Below, one piece after another: positions 46,847 through 60,159 of a DNA stretch of 64,000 nt. Under the pieces are notes generated by a model. The model was not told the DNA's origin, ran no database searches, and saw only the letters and a list, made by a program, of their open reading frames with translations. Every line of letters begins with the position of its first letter. Position 1 is the first letter of the stretch. The position numbers were made by a program, and so were the translations under genes. Source of the DNA: Polytrichum commune (Eukaryota; Streptophyta; Polytrichopsida; Polytrichales; Polytrichaceae); the NCBI GenBank assembly GCA_950295325.1, contig OX485803.1:52839554-52903553 (forward strand). Reading direction: 5' to 3'.

Positions 46847-47700
46847 TATTATTGAACACGTAAGCTAAGTACACTGGTTTCTCTAATTAGTGTGGGTTAC
46901 CATTTGGAGTTACATGTTGTTATAACTTTTTTTATATCAACATTATCTTTTTATACCACGTTATATCATGTTCTTTGATGTGCATAGTAGCTAATTATGT
47001 TATTTGGGTAATGAATGATACTCTCGATAAATTGTTTTAGTAATGCGTAACTCCGGAAGGTAACCCACACTAATTAGACAATTTTGTGTAGAGAGAGACA
47101 ACATCAACTTTAGTTTGACGCGAATGAGGAACATTTCACCTTGATCATAACACAATTGTGTGGAAGAAACAGTTAAGTACGTCAGTCTCAACCTTTTTGA
47201 AGGGGAGGCCACATGCGTTAAAAAACACCGCTTTCGAAAAGGCATTCGGTGAGCCAATTTAAAAAATCATTTTGACCGTAACATGTGCCTAACCTTGAGG
47301 AGCTTGGTCTCCCTATTTTGGGGTTAGTAGCGTTCAGTTCCAACCCCACTCGGAAACATGCATGTCAAGGCCGGAACTACTTCACTGTGGCCTAACTGAA
47401 ATCCATTGTCAAACGTGTGTGGACTCCACACATCAAGCTTTTCCTTTTCTTTTTCTTTATTACCCCTTCAATCCTTTGGAGAGTTGAAAGCAGACAACCC
47501 TTGCAAGTGTCACCATGTCCACCAACAGGCTGTCGGTCCCTTGCGCGTTTTGTTTGTAGCTGGCGATAGAGCAAGAATGTTACTACCCTTCTGCCCGCAC
47601 GACTGTGAGCTATTCCGACTTCCAGTACTGTAATAACTGTATCATTCATTCCACATACACAGCTTGCTCATCATGCCTTTACAGCAGCAGCAGAAATGCG
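46847..47700. other. No recognisable gene
   Basis: Short overlapping frames on both strands without recognisable motifs. Confidence 0.5.
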
Positions 47701-47729
47701 ACTAGCTGGGTCACGAATCACGATGCATG

Positions 47730-48480
47730 ATTCATAGATAGATACATAGATAGATAGATAGATAGATATAGCTTGCCCGCCCGCCCTCCGGCTATACTCG
47801 TTGTAGATAGACTAGCAGACTAGACTAGACTAGACTAGACTAGACTGACTTCGGCTGTGCACAGCTAAGTTATGAGTACCGTAAAGTGATTGCTCATGTC
47901 TGTCTGGCTCATCTATCTGCCCCATCTTCTCAACACTAAGAGTGTAATATCCACCTGGTATTCACCACACTCTTGGCGACTGTGACTATGGCACATGGTA
48001 AAATCATCTCTTCCCAACAAAAATAAATTTCATCTTGTGTCGATCCAACCAGAGAACAGCCATGCATCCACCGGCATGTACATCTGCCTGCCTTCTGCTA
48101 TGGATGTGGGCCCTGCTAGACTAGCTTCCTCTTAGTTCTCTCTCCTTGAGGGAGGCTAGCTGGCTGGCTGGCTGAATACCTGGTTGGGACCCGGTGTCTC
48201 CTAGTCCATTTAAAGCCATCCAACAACAACATCCTGCACCACTGACCAGGATGTTCTTGTGTCTGCTCACCTTGTCTTCCTTTCTACTTCTTCTTCTTCT
48301 TATTCTTCTTCTCAGCAGCAGCACCAGAGTGGGAGTGCCATTTCGGCCATTCATTCACTCGGTGGCAACTAATTCCCCGAGCTGAATGTCGTCCTCCTCC
48401 TTTGTTGTTGTTGTTGAAGAAGAAGTTGATGTTGTTCTTGTTCTTGTTGTTCTTGTTGTTGTGATGGTGGTGGTGGTGGT
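47730..48480 (+). repeat. Cluster of simple repeats
   Basis: (GATA)n at 47737-47768, (ACTAG)n at 47818-47845, (CTT)n near 48288-48314, (GTT)n at 48402-48415 and (GGT)n at 48463-48483. No gene is supported here. Confidence 0.85.
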
Positions 48481-49030
48481 GGTGCGACTAATTTACGGTG
48501 GTGATCGTGGTGCAGGGGTGTTATGTTATGCATGCGGGTTGAATTGATGATATCGTTGTAGGTAGGTCAGTTACCATTCCGGCTTCTGAGAACAGTCCCG
48601 TGCATTTGATTTGATCCCACTTGTGCCAGGAGGAGCTTTCATCCGGTTTCTTCATCAGAAGCATGATTCAACAATTAGCCAGATGGCTGCACCTGGCTAG
48701 TTTCCAAGGTTCTCCACCACTCAAAATGTCCACTCCACGTACATATGAGAGGGGGGGGGCCGGGGGACATCCATCCCCCTCTCCCCGGTTTCCTTCTAAG
48801 TGTATTATAGCCGAATTAGAGTTTTGATGATCCTCACTTTGATAACAGTCATGGTGCAGGGGGTGTAAGTTATGTTCTGCATGGAGACAGGTTGAATTGA
48901 TCATTTCGTTATAGGTCGGTTGCCATCCCAGCTTCTGAACACTCGTGAATTTAATTTGATCCCACTTGTGCCAGGAGGGAGCTTTCAATCGGCTTCTTTA
49001 CTAGAAGCATGATTCAACAATTCTAATCAG
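48480..49030 (+). repeat. Tandem duplication of about 200 bases
   Basis: Blocks at 48505-48690 (GGTGCAGGGGTGTTATG, TGATCCCACTTGTGCCAGGA, AGAAGCATGATTCAACAATT) recur in the same order at 48850-49025. Confidence 0.8.
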
Positions 49031-49789
49031 CCAATATTAGCTTATAGTGTCCTTTCCCTTAAGTAATCCTTTGATTCAGTCCTACACCTTTCAGAATTCG
49101 TCACTCTCAAACTTGAGAGTTGTAATGATCCTCACCTTGGCAGTCGAAATCTGAAGAAAACAAATCAATCTGATGCTTTTCTCCGCATCTGCAGGTGAGA
49201 TTTGAAAGCATTCGATGCTCCAGAGAGATTTAAAGTCATTTTCTTCATTTGCCATAACTTCATCATCTGTCATCGTGCTTGGGGAGTATAATACATGTTC
49301 GTGTGCAAGTATGTGCCTAGGCTTTGTTATTGCATCTTGTATTCAGAGGCTGCTTGTCATTGAGTGGCTGACAATGGAGGAGTCTTATGAAATGGCCATT
49401 CACATGCCAGGTTAACTTGAGGCTTTCGTGTAGGTCTTGTAACTCTAGAATCCTGGTTACTAACTTCATACCTTCCTTCATTACTAACATAACTTTGCTA
49501 GCTCTAGGATCTGATGAGCCAACAGTACTTGATGTTCTCTATCTCTAATATTATGTTTTATTAGTATTTGCTCCTTCATTTCCAGATTCATCCCACATGC
49601 AATGACTTGATGATCTCCTCATACGTCTAGTAATAGTTTTTTCTGACCACTGTAATTCTTTACGAAGATGGGATTAACATATGTCTCGACTATTATTGTG
49701 AAAGTTGATGATTTTATTTCCAAGGAGCTGTCTAGTATACTACGCATCTTGTGTATGCAGAATCTTGGAGTCCCCACATTCCTCAAACT
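49031..49789. other. No recognisable gene
   Basis: A minus-strand frame (49091-49273) starting MTDDEVMANEENDFKSLW has protein-like composition, but I recognise no family and no adjoining exons. Confidence 0.4.
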
Positions 49790-52750
49790 TGGTTTTTTAT
49801 ATATATATCCTCATCACCCCAGTGCCTTGAACCTGTTCTGAGAATCCTGACAGCTTCGACGACAGTATTCAGATCAGTTTGAAATTACTTTTAATCTAGT
49901 ATTTTCAGAATACGAATCATGCGGTCAGGTGTCAATCCATCATTTTAAATTTCGTATGACTGCTAATAGCCATTTCATTGTTTGATTGTCAAGTCTTCCA
50001 CTTTGTTCAACCCCAAATTTCTCCAGTTTGAGTTTATATCAATTGTTGCAGCAGCTTCTATCGTGCCCTGTTCTGTTGGCACTGGCAAAAGTCACCATGA
50101 ATTTCTGGAGGACGTCATTATCGACAAGTACGTACGCATTGTTGGTTGATATAGTTACCAAGCTCAGGAGGGATAGCGCCTAGCTCTGGAGCCACTCTGC
50201 TGTTTCACCAGTTGTGGAAAACTGGTTGTTCACCAGTCAGTCCCAGACGTACAGCGCTATCTATTCTGAGCTTTGCAACTATGTCAGTCTGTCTTTCACA
50301 AAACATCATCATCTGTGACATCTCCTATCGACTTATTAATGTACTACAGCCTAGAAGGAGGTGCGTGGAATTAGGTACAAATTTGGCTATGTTAAATGTT
50401 TTTGTCAAGTATGTGGTAGATGGTTTTAGCCTACTTTCTTTGGTTCTATTTTTGAGAGGTGAGGATTAACGTGCATTGATGACGACCGCAATCAAAACTA
50501 CTAGACTTACTTCCTCAACTACTTCGTGCAGGATTGACAAGGAGCTTGGTGGCCAACTCGAAACAATGACCAACATTTCTAAAAGTTGTTTCCGGATATA
50601 TATCCTCACCACTTCGCTGTCTGAACATATTCTGCGAATCCCTTAGGGGTGGGACGCAGTCCTCCGATTAGATTGAAATGATTAATCTAGTCTTTTAGAA
50701 TATGAGCCATGCAGTCAGGTGCATTACTAACATTACTCAGCCTTGTCCTCGATGTCTGTGAGGTTGAGTAATCTTCGCAATTTGTACTCCATAAATCTCC
50801 GCACAAATGTGAATGCTCCTTCGTGTTGCTGAAATTGATAGCTGCAATAAAGAATAACCCTAGTAGGAGAATAAGCTTAAGGAGTTGAACAATTCGATGC
50901 TTTTGATCCAAAGTCAACTGACGATACCCATCACTGTAAATTTCTTGTAATTGGTAATAACCGTTACATTGGATGATTGTCAGCCTAGTCTTCTAATTCC
51001 TAATTTCTCCAGCTTCAGTTTCCATTAATTGCTACCACTAGCTACTTCCATCGTGCCCTGTTTTGTTTGGCACTGGCAAACGTTACCATATATCTCTGAA
51101 GGACATCATCGACAATTATCACCCACGCATTGTTGGTTGATATAGTTACCAAGCTCAGGAGGGATAGCGCCTAGCTCTGGATCCACTCTGCTGTGTCACC
51201 AGTTGTGGGAAACTGGGCGTTCACCAATCAGTCCCAGACGTATAGCGCTATCCATTCTGAGCTTTGCAACGATGTCGACCTTTCAATCACAAAACATCAT
51301 CATCCGCGGCATCTGCTGCCGAATCAAAAATCTACAGGCTGCTGCAAGAAGATGTCCACATTCAGGTATATTCAGGTACAAATTATTCAGTTACGCGAAG
51401 TTATTAGTATTCTTGTCAAGTATATAAGCTGTGGTTGAATATGGTTATCATTTACTTTCCTTTACTCTCTTTTGCAGGTATAAACTGCATTGATGACGAC
51501 CACAGCCACAACTACTAGACCTACTTCACCAACTACATTATACAGGACTCACGAGGAGCTTGGAGGTGTCTACCTCGATTCAATGACAGGTCAGTTTTTT
51601 TCGGATATATATCCTCACTACTCCAGTGACTGAACCCGTTCCCATGAATCGCTCCAGCCTAATCGAGTTTCCATTAGTTCCTACAGCAGCAAAAGTCACC
51701 ATAAATCTTTGGAGGACATCATCGTCGACAAGAATCTCAAGCATTTGGTCGATATAGTTACAAAGCTCAGGAGGGATAACGCCTAGCTCTGGAGTTACAC
51801 TGCTATAAAGTTCACCAGTTGTGAAAAACTGTTTGTTCACCAGTTAGTCCGCCCAGACGTACGGCGCTATCCATTCTGAGCTTAGCAACTGTGTCAATCT
51901 TTCTCTCAAGAAACATCATCTGTGGCATCTGCTACCATTTCAACAATTTACTGACTGGAAGAAGGTTTTGCGGATACAGGTACAAATCAATCAGGTATGC
52001 AAAGTTATGAATATTCGTGTAAAGTATTTGGTTTATGGGTAAAATCATGATTCCCGTTAGCTCCATATTTGATGGGGAAGATGGGATGAAGTGCATTGCT
52101 GACAACCACAGCCCACAACTACTAAACTTTCTTCATCCACTACAGTCTACATAAATCACCAGGAGCTCGGTGGCCAACTCAAATTGATGACCAACATTAC
52201 TCTAAGTTGTCTTCGGATAAATGTGATGGGTTTATCCTCACCAGTCCAGTGACTGAACATGTTCTAAGGTACCCTTAGAGCTTCCGACGTAGTACTTGGA
52301 GTAGTTTGACATGATCAGTTTAGTTTTCTCAGAATATGAATCATAGTGGGAGGCGTATGGGCTGTGGTTGGGAAATGGAGTTGAAAATTATAATGATGCA
52401 TTTGAACCAAAATCAACTGACGAAACCCATCACTACATAATTCGTGCAATTGCTAATCCCAGTTACATCAGATGAATGTCAAGTCTTCCAGTGTCAACTC
52501 CTTATACCTCCAGGTTATGCTCCATAACTCCTCTGGTACAAAAAAATTAGTTACACAAAGTTTATTGACATTCTTGTCAAATATGTGGTGGATGGTTATA
52601 GTTTAGTTTCTTTTGCTCTGTTTGTGAGTGTAAGGAGGGATAAGTTGCACTGACGACAACCACAACCACTCTAATTTCATCAACTACAGTATGCAGTATT
52701 TACAAGGAGCTTGGAGGCCAACTCATCAAAACGATGACCAACAGGAAATT
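49790..52750 (-). repeat. Tandem array of 0.6-1.0 kb units with remnants of a coding exon
   Basis: The landmark TATATATCCTCA recurs near 49798, 50597 and 51606, with a degenerate form near 52225. Each unit then has a TTCTCCAG-like block, a block on GATATAGTTAC-AAGCTCAGGAGGGATA, GTACAAAT and GACGACCACA-like blocks, and an AGGAGCTTGG block. Unit lengths differ through indels. On the minus strand, unit 3 (51580-51840) keeps an open frame with PELGVIPPELCNYIDQMLEI and DDDVLQRFMVTFAAVG. Units 1 and 2 carry the same segment with frameshifts. I do not recognise the protein. Origin by local duplication of a gene piece is inference. Confidence 0.75.
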
Positions 52751-53439
52751 CATGTTTGCCTCCTTGTTTTTGGCCGACAGTGATCATTTTCAAGTTGGTC
52801 ACCACCGAATGAGGTTCCAATAATATATGGAGGTGACCACTTGAGATGGTTAACCCTCACCAACAAAAAGAAGAGACAAATCATCAAGTTGGCAAGCCCT
52901 CCAGTGTGGGTACTATAGGGCCACACGTATCTAGTTCAACAGTGGTCATGATGGTTGTAAGTTTGCTTTCTTTAGTTACTACATGACACCAGAAAAGAAA
53001 TTTAAAGGCCAAAACATGCCAAAAGAGTTGTAGTCCAGGCCCATTGTTCCTAGACAATATCACACTAGAATCTAGAAACTGTTTGTCTACACTCCACATA
53101 GTGTAGTGTTTAGCCTCTTAATGCACAAAAACATGTATTTGAGTTACATATACTTCCATTATTATGTAGTTCTATCAAATATGATCTTATCTAAAATTAA
53201 GTTGTTCCTCAAAGCCACTTTTCAAATCGGTCAAAGATTTATGTTTGAATACACACAACATGAATACCCTTGTACACAATCTTGTATTTTGTATTTTGAT
53301 CATCAATGTCGCATGAGTATAAATTTATTTTATCCTTGACATACAATAGTGTACTAAAAAAAGTCTCCACCCACCCCCCACACCCCCAAAAAAAAAAATT
53401 AACGATTTTAAAACTTGGCGACCTCCATGGAAATTGTGC
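52751..53439. other. No recognisable gene
   Basis: AT-rich, with a C/A-rich tract at 53367-53400. No repeat pair of note. Confidence 0.5.
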
Positions 53440-53600
53440 ATCTATATGTCATACATTGAGCATCTACATCCTATAAAGATTAACTATCAAACCTAGAATG
53501 GTGTCTATATATTGAGCATATAGTCCAATCTCATCATAACACGTCTTTCTAGTACCCAATTAAGGCCCACATCCTTAATTATCTCCTCCCAGTAGACACA
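53440..53600 (+). repeat. Dispersed repeat R, copy 4 (partial)
   Basis: Shares AACCTAGAATGG, GAGCATATAGTCCAATCTC and ACCCAATTAAGGCCCACAT blocks with other copies of the R family. Confidence 0.55.
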
Positions 53601-56198
53601 AGGATATACACACACACACATTAAGCTTACATACAGCAAGAAAATAAGAAGCAAAAGAAAATGAGCAGGCCAAGGCAACCCATCTTAACTGGGTTCCCAA
53701 ATTCGTTATATTCCCTAATCTGCTTACAACATGTCAACCACAGAAGATTTGCACCATATCAAGCTTAATATGTATGGATACCCTCCAGACTGCCAAGGCA
53801 TTCACCTCTTTCAAGACATTGGAGAGATTTTAGCTCAATACTTGACATTAAGGTACGATGGCCAGTATAAAAATCAACATGTACCTACGTAATGCAACAT
53901 ATTACGTAAGGCATGAATCTGTCTCGATTATTGTAGAGAGAAGTCAACAAGCAACTACTCCCTGAGGTAGTCTGGGGTATTCATCAGAACACAAAATCCA
54001 GCCAGCTCACATCAGATCAGCCCAAAGTTCTGCAAAACTTAATTATAACAATCAAGTGTACCAAGGTTCCTACTAAGATGCCCCTTTGTCAAAGGGGAAC
54101 AAGTAAAAGTTTGAAGGTTCTGCCAGTCTAAAGCAACTCATTCCAAAACATGTACATGCAGTTTCCAGCACTACATTGTTGACAAAAAAAACAGTGACAG
54201 TCACATATTTTATTACCTCTAATAGTGTATGTAGGAATTTAGTACCAAAAGATTCAATACACTCACCACCAATCTAAGCAGTCTACAGCACGCACTGTAG
54301 ACTTACCATGTAATTAATACCACCTTTGGTGTCCAAGATAGTCACTAAAGAAGATGCAACTAAACGGTTGTCTTGGATGTAGATATCACCTACGCTTCAA
54401 ATAGCATAACAAATTTGGTGGTCAATAAGAAATTTCTAACCAAGGCCTAGGTTTGGAAGAGACAATGTAATATTCAGCTTCATGAAACAACAATGTGCTC
54501 ATATGATGACCTAAAATTACCTAATTGCTACAACTACCTGAACTAGTAACCATCTAAGGTGAGTGCATCTATAATGAATTGTGACATATAAAAGGTCTAG
54601 CATTGTTTAAACATTTTAAGTCACAATTCATGATAGGTGCACACTTTATTGTGATGGGGAGAATCAAACTAGTTCTGAAAAGATAGTGCTGCAAATTGCT
54701 AGTCCAACAACAGGTCAAATCTGTCAAATACATGTATTTCAACAGCGGGTCAAATCTGTTACTCTACCTTGTGTCAATGCCAAAGACCCAGACCTTCCCC
54801 TTGCATAAGCCACCCCACCCCAACTGAAGCAGCTACAGCACATCAGATTCACTATAAAAATTTGTATGATGTATGGGCATCATTTAGTACCTGAACACAG
54901 TACAATGATGGGACCAGGTTCTTTTAACATAAGCAGGAGAATTTGGAATTGTTTGACAGGATGTTGACTAGCAATTGAGAGGCAAAAGCCATGTGCTATT
55001 TCATATAACTGACTGCCGCAATAATTTTCTTTTTGCTTACAATCTGAGACAAGAGTGAAACAAAATTGACGTCAAAATGAAAGTCACATGCTCCGGAAGA
55101 CGATAGACTGTAAGCTTCTTGCAAGCCACAGCCAAGTTGTCTCTAGGTTTGATTTGTTGTAAGCTTCGTATCCATGGCTCGCCCCACTGGGCCACCTTCT
55201 GCAAGCATGTACATCTGATTGCAGACCCAGAAATAAAAATTGGCATCCAGAGATATAAACATTGAGACACCTCAGCTCCAGCATTGGCTCCCTACCCCAC
55301 TTCTGCTTCCGCTCAGAGGGGCTTCAGGACGCTGGATTCATCTGTGCAAATCAACTGGGGATGTCAAATTCACTACAGAAATTGCACAATTAAAACATTC
55401 ATGCAGCTATGAATTGGCCTGAATTGAGAAAGACACAAGCAACTATTTGAGCCAATAATGTACACAACCTTAACAAACTCAATACTCAAAGCATCATCAG
55501 TCAACTGACAATGTATGTGAACACCACAAGCTGGATGACATCACACTTCAGGCTGCTGAGGACTGCCCTGCTCACAAGGTCTCTTGAATGCTGGTGGCTT
55601 TAAAATGCCCCCACCTTTCTACAAGAAATCATGGCATATTCAACGGCAACACCCACTCTGGCATTACATAAAGGTCATCTAAAACGTCAAAATGGCTGCT
55701 AACACTATCTCTGCACAAAACTCATGTAGACAGTGTCCCCAAAAAAACCCCAACCATCATGGAAGAAGAAACAAGGAAAACTACTAGAATTCACATCCCA
55801 GAAACTAAGTGTCATTTATAAACCCTTCAGTAAGTCTTGGTGAACTGATAGATGGGCGACATGTAGATGAGCAAGCCTTCCCTGAAGAGTGCGACTCAGT
55901 GTGGAGCACAAAAATTCTCGTTTTCTCTGTTCACTTTGACTCTAGTTTGAATACTGCTGGGATGCCTCTAAAGAACTTCTCCCTTGAAATTATTGCATAA
56001 ATGCAGACAATATTCTACTCTGACAATATATATTTACAAGATTGAAGTGCTGCCTTCTAAACTACAAGGAATATGTTAGTATCACTTACCAACTTATAGA
56101 CCACTGCACAAGTAAATCTACAACAGCTGCCAACTAGTAATCCTATTGAAGGTTGTAACATTAGTTTAGTTAGAGTTTCACGGGGAGGTAGTAAGTTG
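53601..56198. other. Intergenic; likely includes the 3' untranslated region of the pyrophosphorylase gene
   Basis: Less decayed in appearance than the left part of the window, but no gene is recognised. The stretch just below 56199 is downstream of the stop of the minus-strand pyrophosphorylase gene and probably contains its 3' untranslated region. No polyadenylation signal could be assigned with confidence. Confidence 0.4.
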
Positions 56199-57904
56199 TT
56201 ACATGACAATCTCGGGTTTCAGAATGCTGTTCTTGATTTCTTTGTGAGGAAGCACGACACCACCATTGCTGTAGACCTCATCTGAAACATGTACGTCTTC
56301 TCCCAGCACAGTCATGTTCTCAACCCGTGCCCATTGGCCAACAGTTGAATGCCAACCAATTATACTTCCAGAAACACATGCATGTGCCTTGATGCGGACC
56401 CCTCTCATTATTGTGCAGCAAGATAGCCTCACCCCAGACTCAATCACACATCCTGGCCCGATGGATACATCTGGACCAATTAAGCATCCATCCCCAATAC
56501 TAGCACTTGGATCCACAATCACGTTTCCCAGATACGGATATCCAACAGCCAGTGTCTCTGGGAATCTTTTCCTCATTGAATCAAGATACAAATGAAGCCC
56601 AGTAATGTAATCTCGGGGCTGCCCAATGTCCATCCAAAAGCCAGGTAAAACCATTGCATACAGCTTCTCTTCAGCTACTATCTTGGGAAAGACCTCCTTC
56701 TCAATCGAAGTTGGACGCAGTTCAATGCGGTCCAGCACACTAGGTTTCAAGAGATAAATGCCTGCATTAATTTTATTGCCGACAAAAATCTGTGGCTTCT
56801 CAACAAACTTCTTGACAATACCAGTCTCTTCATCCAGCACCACCACACCATACTTTGAAGGCTCGTCTACCTGTTCCACAATATCAAATCCAATTACTTC
56901 CAATTGCACAAATGCAAACACCTTCATCAGCAAATTCACCACATCGAGACTTATGGTTTGCAATATAAAAGATAAAGAACCAGTCATGCTGCAACCCCAT
57001 AATTTCCTCAGTCAGAAGCCTAACTCAGGAAGCTTGTTTCTCCTTCTAACTTGTTACTGGAACAACTGAATCAGCACATTTCATCTTCCACAAGATTGCA
57101 GGGAAGTGAGAAGGATATTGATCAGGTACCTTGGTGACCATGATGGTAGCTTCTCCACCATGCTTTTCATGGAATTCAATCATCTCCTTCAACGGGTACT
57201 CGCTAATGACATCACTATTAAGCACAAAGAAAGAGTCTCCAGATCCATCATCCAGCTTGTCTCTGGCCAAAGCAAGTGGACCTGCAGTGCCCATGGGCTC
57301 CACTTCTCGAGAGCATGTGATCTTGATTCCCAGTTTCTTCTCAAAGTCCAGCAAGAAGTTCATCATCAACTGACAGAAATGGAACAGAGAACAAAACAGC
57401 ATTTCATTAGGATACAGATTTTATAAGCATTAAAAAGCTAAATATAAAACAATGACAAGACAACAAAAGTACGACGAGAAGCACGAAATTAACAAATGAA
57501 TGTCATGTACTTATTTACCTCAGGCTGGTAGTTAATAGCCAGAACAACTTCATCTACTCCAGCAGCCTTCAATGCCTCAATCTGATAGGCCAAAAGAGTA
57601 AAGATGAGACTCAAACCCCTTCCAAGCAGCTATGCCTCTGGTAGGTGCAATACAATTGTAAGAAACATATTGATGCAATGTATAAACTAAGATTGCAACT
57701 TCGTTGTCAAATACATATGCCCCAAAATTTGACAACAAGTAACAACCACCTCTCTCTCTCTCTCTCTCTCTCTCTCTAAGGTGATGATAAAACCTGGTGC
57801 AAGATCATAGGCTTGTTGGCGAACTCCACCAGGGGTTTAGGCACACTCAGTGTCAGAGGCCGCAGCCGCGTCCCAAACCCTCCCACCAATATTAATGCCT
57901 TCAT
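56199..57904 (-). CDS. VTC1: Mannose-1-phosphate guanylyltransferase (GDP-mannose pyrophosphorylase), complete, 4 exons
   Basis: Catalyses mannose-1-phosphate + GTP to GDP-mannose + PPi in the cytosol, feeding plant ascorbate synthesis, cell-wall mannans, N-glycans and GPI anchors. Exons on the minus strand: 57904-57794, 57581-57519, 57369-57130 and 56870-56199, in codons 37 + 21 + 80 + 223 plus stop. All introns are GT-AG and phase 0. The product is 361 residues, the length of Arabidopsis CYT1/VTC1. The N-terminal signature [11 protein letters not shown] is at residues 8-18; [31 protein letters not shown] and [15 protein letters not shown] follow. The C-terminal third is a hexapeptide-repeat beta-helix ([17 protein letters not shown]) ending ILKPEIVM as in plants. 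The ATG at 57904 begins MKALILVGG, the conserved start. No defect is seen. Regulation cannot be judged from the sequence. Confidence 0.97.
57750..57778 (+). repeat. (CT)n microsatellite in intron 1 of the pyrophosphorylase gene
   Basis: A run of CT on the plus strand (GA on the coding strand) within intron 57582-57793, close to the exon 1 donor. Confidence 0.95.
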
Positions 57905-58350
57905 CTCCTCGAAGTTAGATATCCTCTAGAGCAGAGTTGTCTCTTGATGAGATCGACAAAGAGAACAGAGCCAAAAGTGCAGATCGCCTCAGTATTGATT
58001 TTGGCTTCAGAGCGATTTTCGACGAGGAGGAAAACTCTCTACTCCACCGGTAGCTTGACAATCTTTCACAACCTTCGACAGAAGAGCATCGGGAGGAACG
58101 TCAACTAACGAGGATGATCCACCACAGATCCTCCCTTCCAACAGAAAAGTTTCACAATAGCAAGCGACTGTAAGGACGCAATCTCTGTAAGCAGAGTAGA
58201 CAAGAGCTTCTCAAAAGCTCTCGCGAATCCGCAGCAACAGAAGAAAGTAACAACAGCGGTGCGCTTCACTCACTTAACTTACATATAGAAGAAGAGGAAA
58301 ACCCTAAATTAAGTCCATCTTATCAATCCAAACTTCTTTTTGTAGACTTG
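57905..58350 (-). promoter_or_regulatory. Upstream region of the pyrophosphorylase gene (5' untranslated region and promoter, unresolved)
   Basis: Minus-strand sequence immediately 5' of the ATG. It contains a pyrimidine patch (TTTTCCTCTTCTTC at about 58286-58299 on the coding strand), a common feature of plant core promoters. No convincing TATA box was found and the transcription start is unknown. Confidence 0.35.
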
Positions 58351-60159
58351 CTGTTTTGTTTGATGAATGTGCATGTATGTAACTTACATACAACAACGCA
58401 ATAGATTCGCAAGAACGTGTTCGCGTCAGTTCAGTTTCAAAATCCTACAATTAGGTCGTCCGATCAAATGGAATGATGCTCCTCAGGGCCGCTTTACATG
58501 GGGTCCACGGTCCAAGCAGTGTCCACGGAGATTATTGAGAATAATCGGTCAAAATCCTAGTGTTTCCAAGTCCAACCGGTTACATGTTATGATCTTTCGG
58601 TTTTCCCTTGATGATTTGAGGTATGTTCCATAGATTCTTCTAAAATGATGGGTAATTCTCCTAAAGTCTTGAACTTCAACCAGTTATTTGTTAACCTCAA
58701 TTGGTTCATCTCTAAGGAGTAATCAATTATGTTTGTTCTTAGACCATCCAAGAACATAATAGAGTCCAATTTGAGGTAAATTGATCCTTGAACCAAACCC
58801 TTTGTTAGACCCCCATCTAAAGGCCTTCAATCCAATTTAGACCTCGTGGTCAATACGATTGCTCCATTTTGTTAAACCCTTCCCCTTGGACCCCATCTAA
58901 AGCCTCCCTAAGTAGGTAGTCGAATGGAAATTGAAGCTTAATTGACTACTTAGGGTTTCAACATCCTACAATCAGCATGACCCTTAAATTGCAACATAAT
59001 ATGTCTACAAGTAGGAGAACTAGATAGAGGAAAAAAGACACAACAAAATTGATCAAAACAATACTTGCATAATTTTGGTATTATACTCTCTTTTGTGTGA
59101 AAACAGGAAACTATTCCCAACCATTCTTCTTTCAAAAGAAACACCATTTGAGGATTGAAAGTCAATACCTTCATGAATATAGCAATAACGTCGGGAAAAT
59201 CATTCATCGGTTGGGAGGTTGGCTATGTACTCAATGGAGGACCATAAATAGATTTTGGTAAACCCAAATCCACTTTTCAAAACATCATTATGAGTAAACC
59301 ATGAACACTCCTCCCCCCCTCCCCCCCCCCCAAAAAAAAAAAAAAAAACAAACAAACAAACCATATATATATATATATATATAACCTCTCTTCTTTAAAA
59401 AGGACCTCCAAGTAGTGCTAATGGGTTTGGAGAATTGATGTGACAACCACAATATGGTCTCTATGGACATTAAAGGCTAAGGTACAAGTGCCTATCGCCA
59501 ACATTTAGAGCATGGTCCCTTTCTTCACTACGGTCCCTTACCCAACCCAGATGATTTATCCAAATACCATACTTGGAGGTCCAATTTTCAATCTACATTT
59601 TGTAGATGATTCATCATAGACTTGTTAATGCACCACAAATCTAAAGACATTCATCGGATCAGTTGAAGATGGTGAACAAGAAAGATGAATTGAGTAACAT
59701 TGGCATGTATATGTGAAGTACATAACTTCTTTGAAATGAACTTCTCAAACATCCAACACAAGGGCAGTGATTATATGCAAATCTCATACTCAATGCAAGT
59801 GGTAAGGTATGCAGCCCCTCTTGTGGGCAATCCCAACACCCAACATTTCTGGGCTGTTGGTTGGCTTGGGAAATCTCATCCAAGTCGCAATCTCAACTCT
59901 GGCATCCTTTATCAGTGTCATGTCGTATATGAAACAAACTTTCATGATGACTCGATTAACAGAACCCCAAGTTCAGATAAGGATATTCAATGAGCGTCAG
60001 CTAAGTTACATTGTCCTATCGTGGGTACTTCCAACTCCAACAACAATTTTGGCCAAGGGATCGAATTGAGAATTGTCTCATTCAGTTAGCAATTGCAACC
60101 AACAAAGACTGTTATGTCAAGTTTCAGAAGCAAGGTTGAGAAACAAACTTACAAAAGGT
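58351..60159. other. Intergenic, repeat-derived
   Basis: A hAT-like end (GGGCCGCTTTACAT) lies at 58489. Dispersed repeat G occupies about 58500-58700 (inverted). C-run, A-run, (CAAA)n and (AT)n tracts lie at 59312-59382. No gene recognised. Confidence 0.5.
58500..58700 (-). repeat. Dispersed repeat G, copy 4
   Basis: Reverse complement of the G blocks: CCAAGTCCAACCGGTTACAT, ATAGATTCTTCTAAAATGAT and AACCTCAATTGGTTCATCT. Confidence 0.65.

Noticed and set aside
47392-47649. Overlapping frames on both strands
   Set aside because: No motif, no splice context and equal quality on both strands.
56314-57426. Several plus-strand frames of 80-106 codons
   Set aside because: Antisense shadows of the pyrophosphorylase exons.
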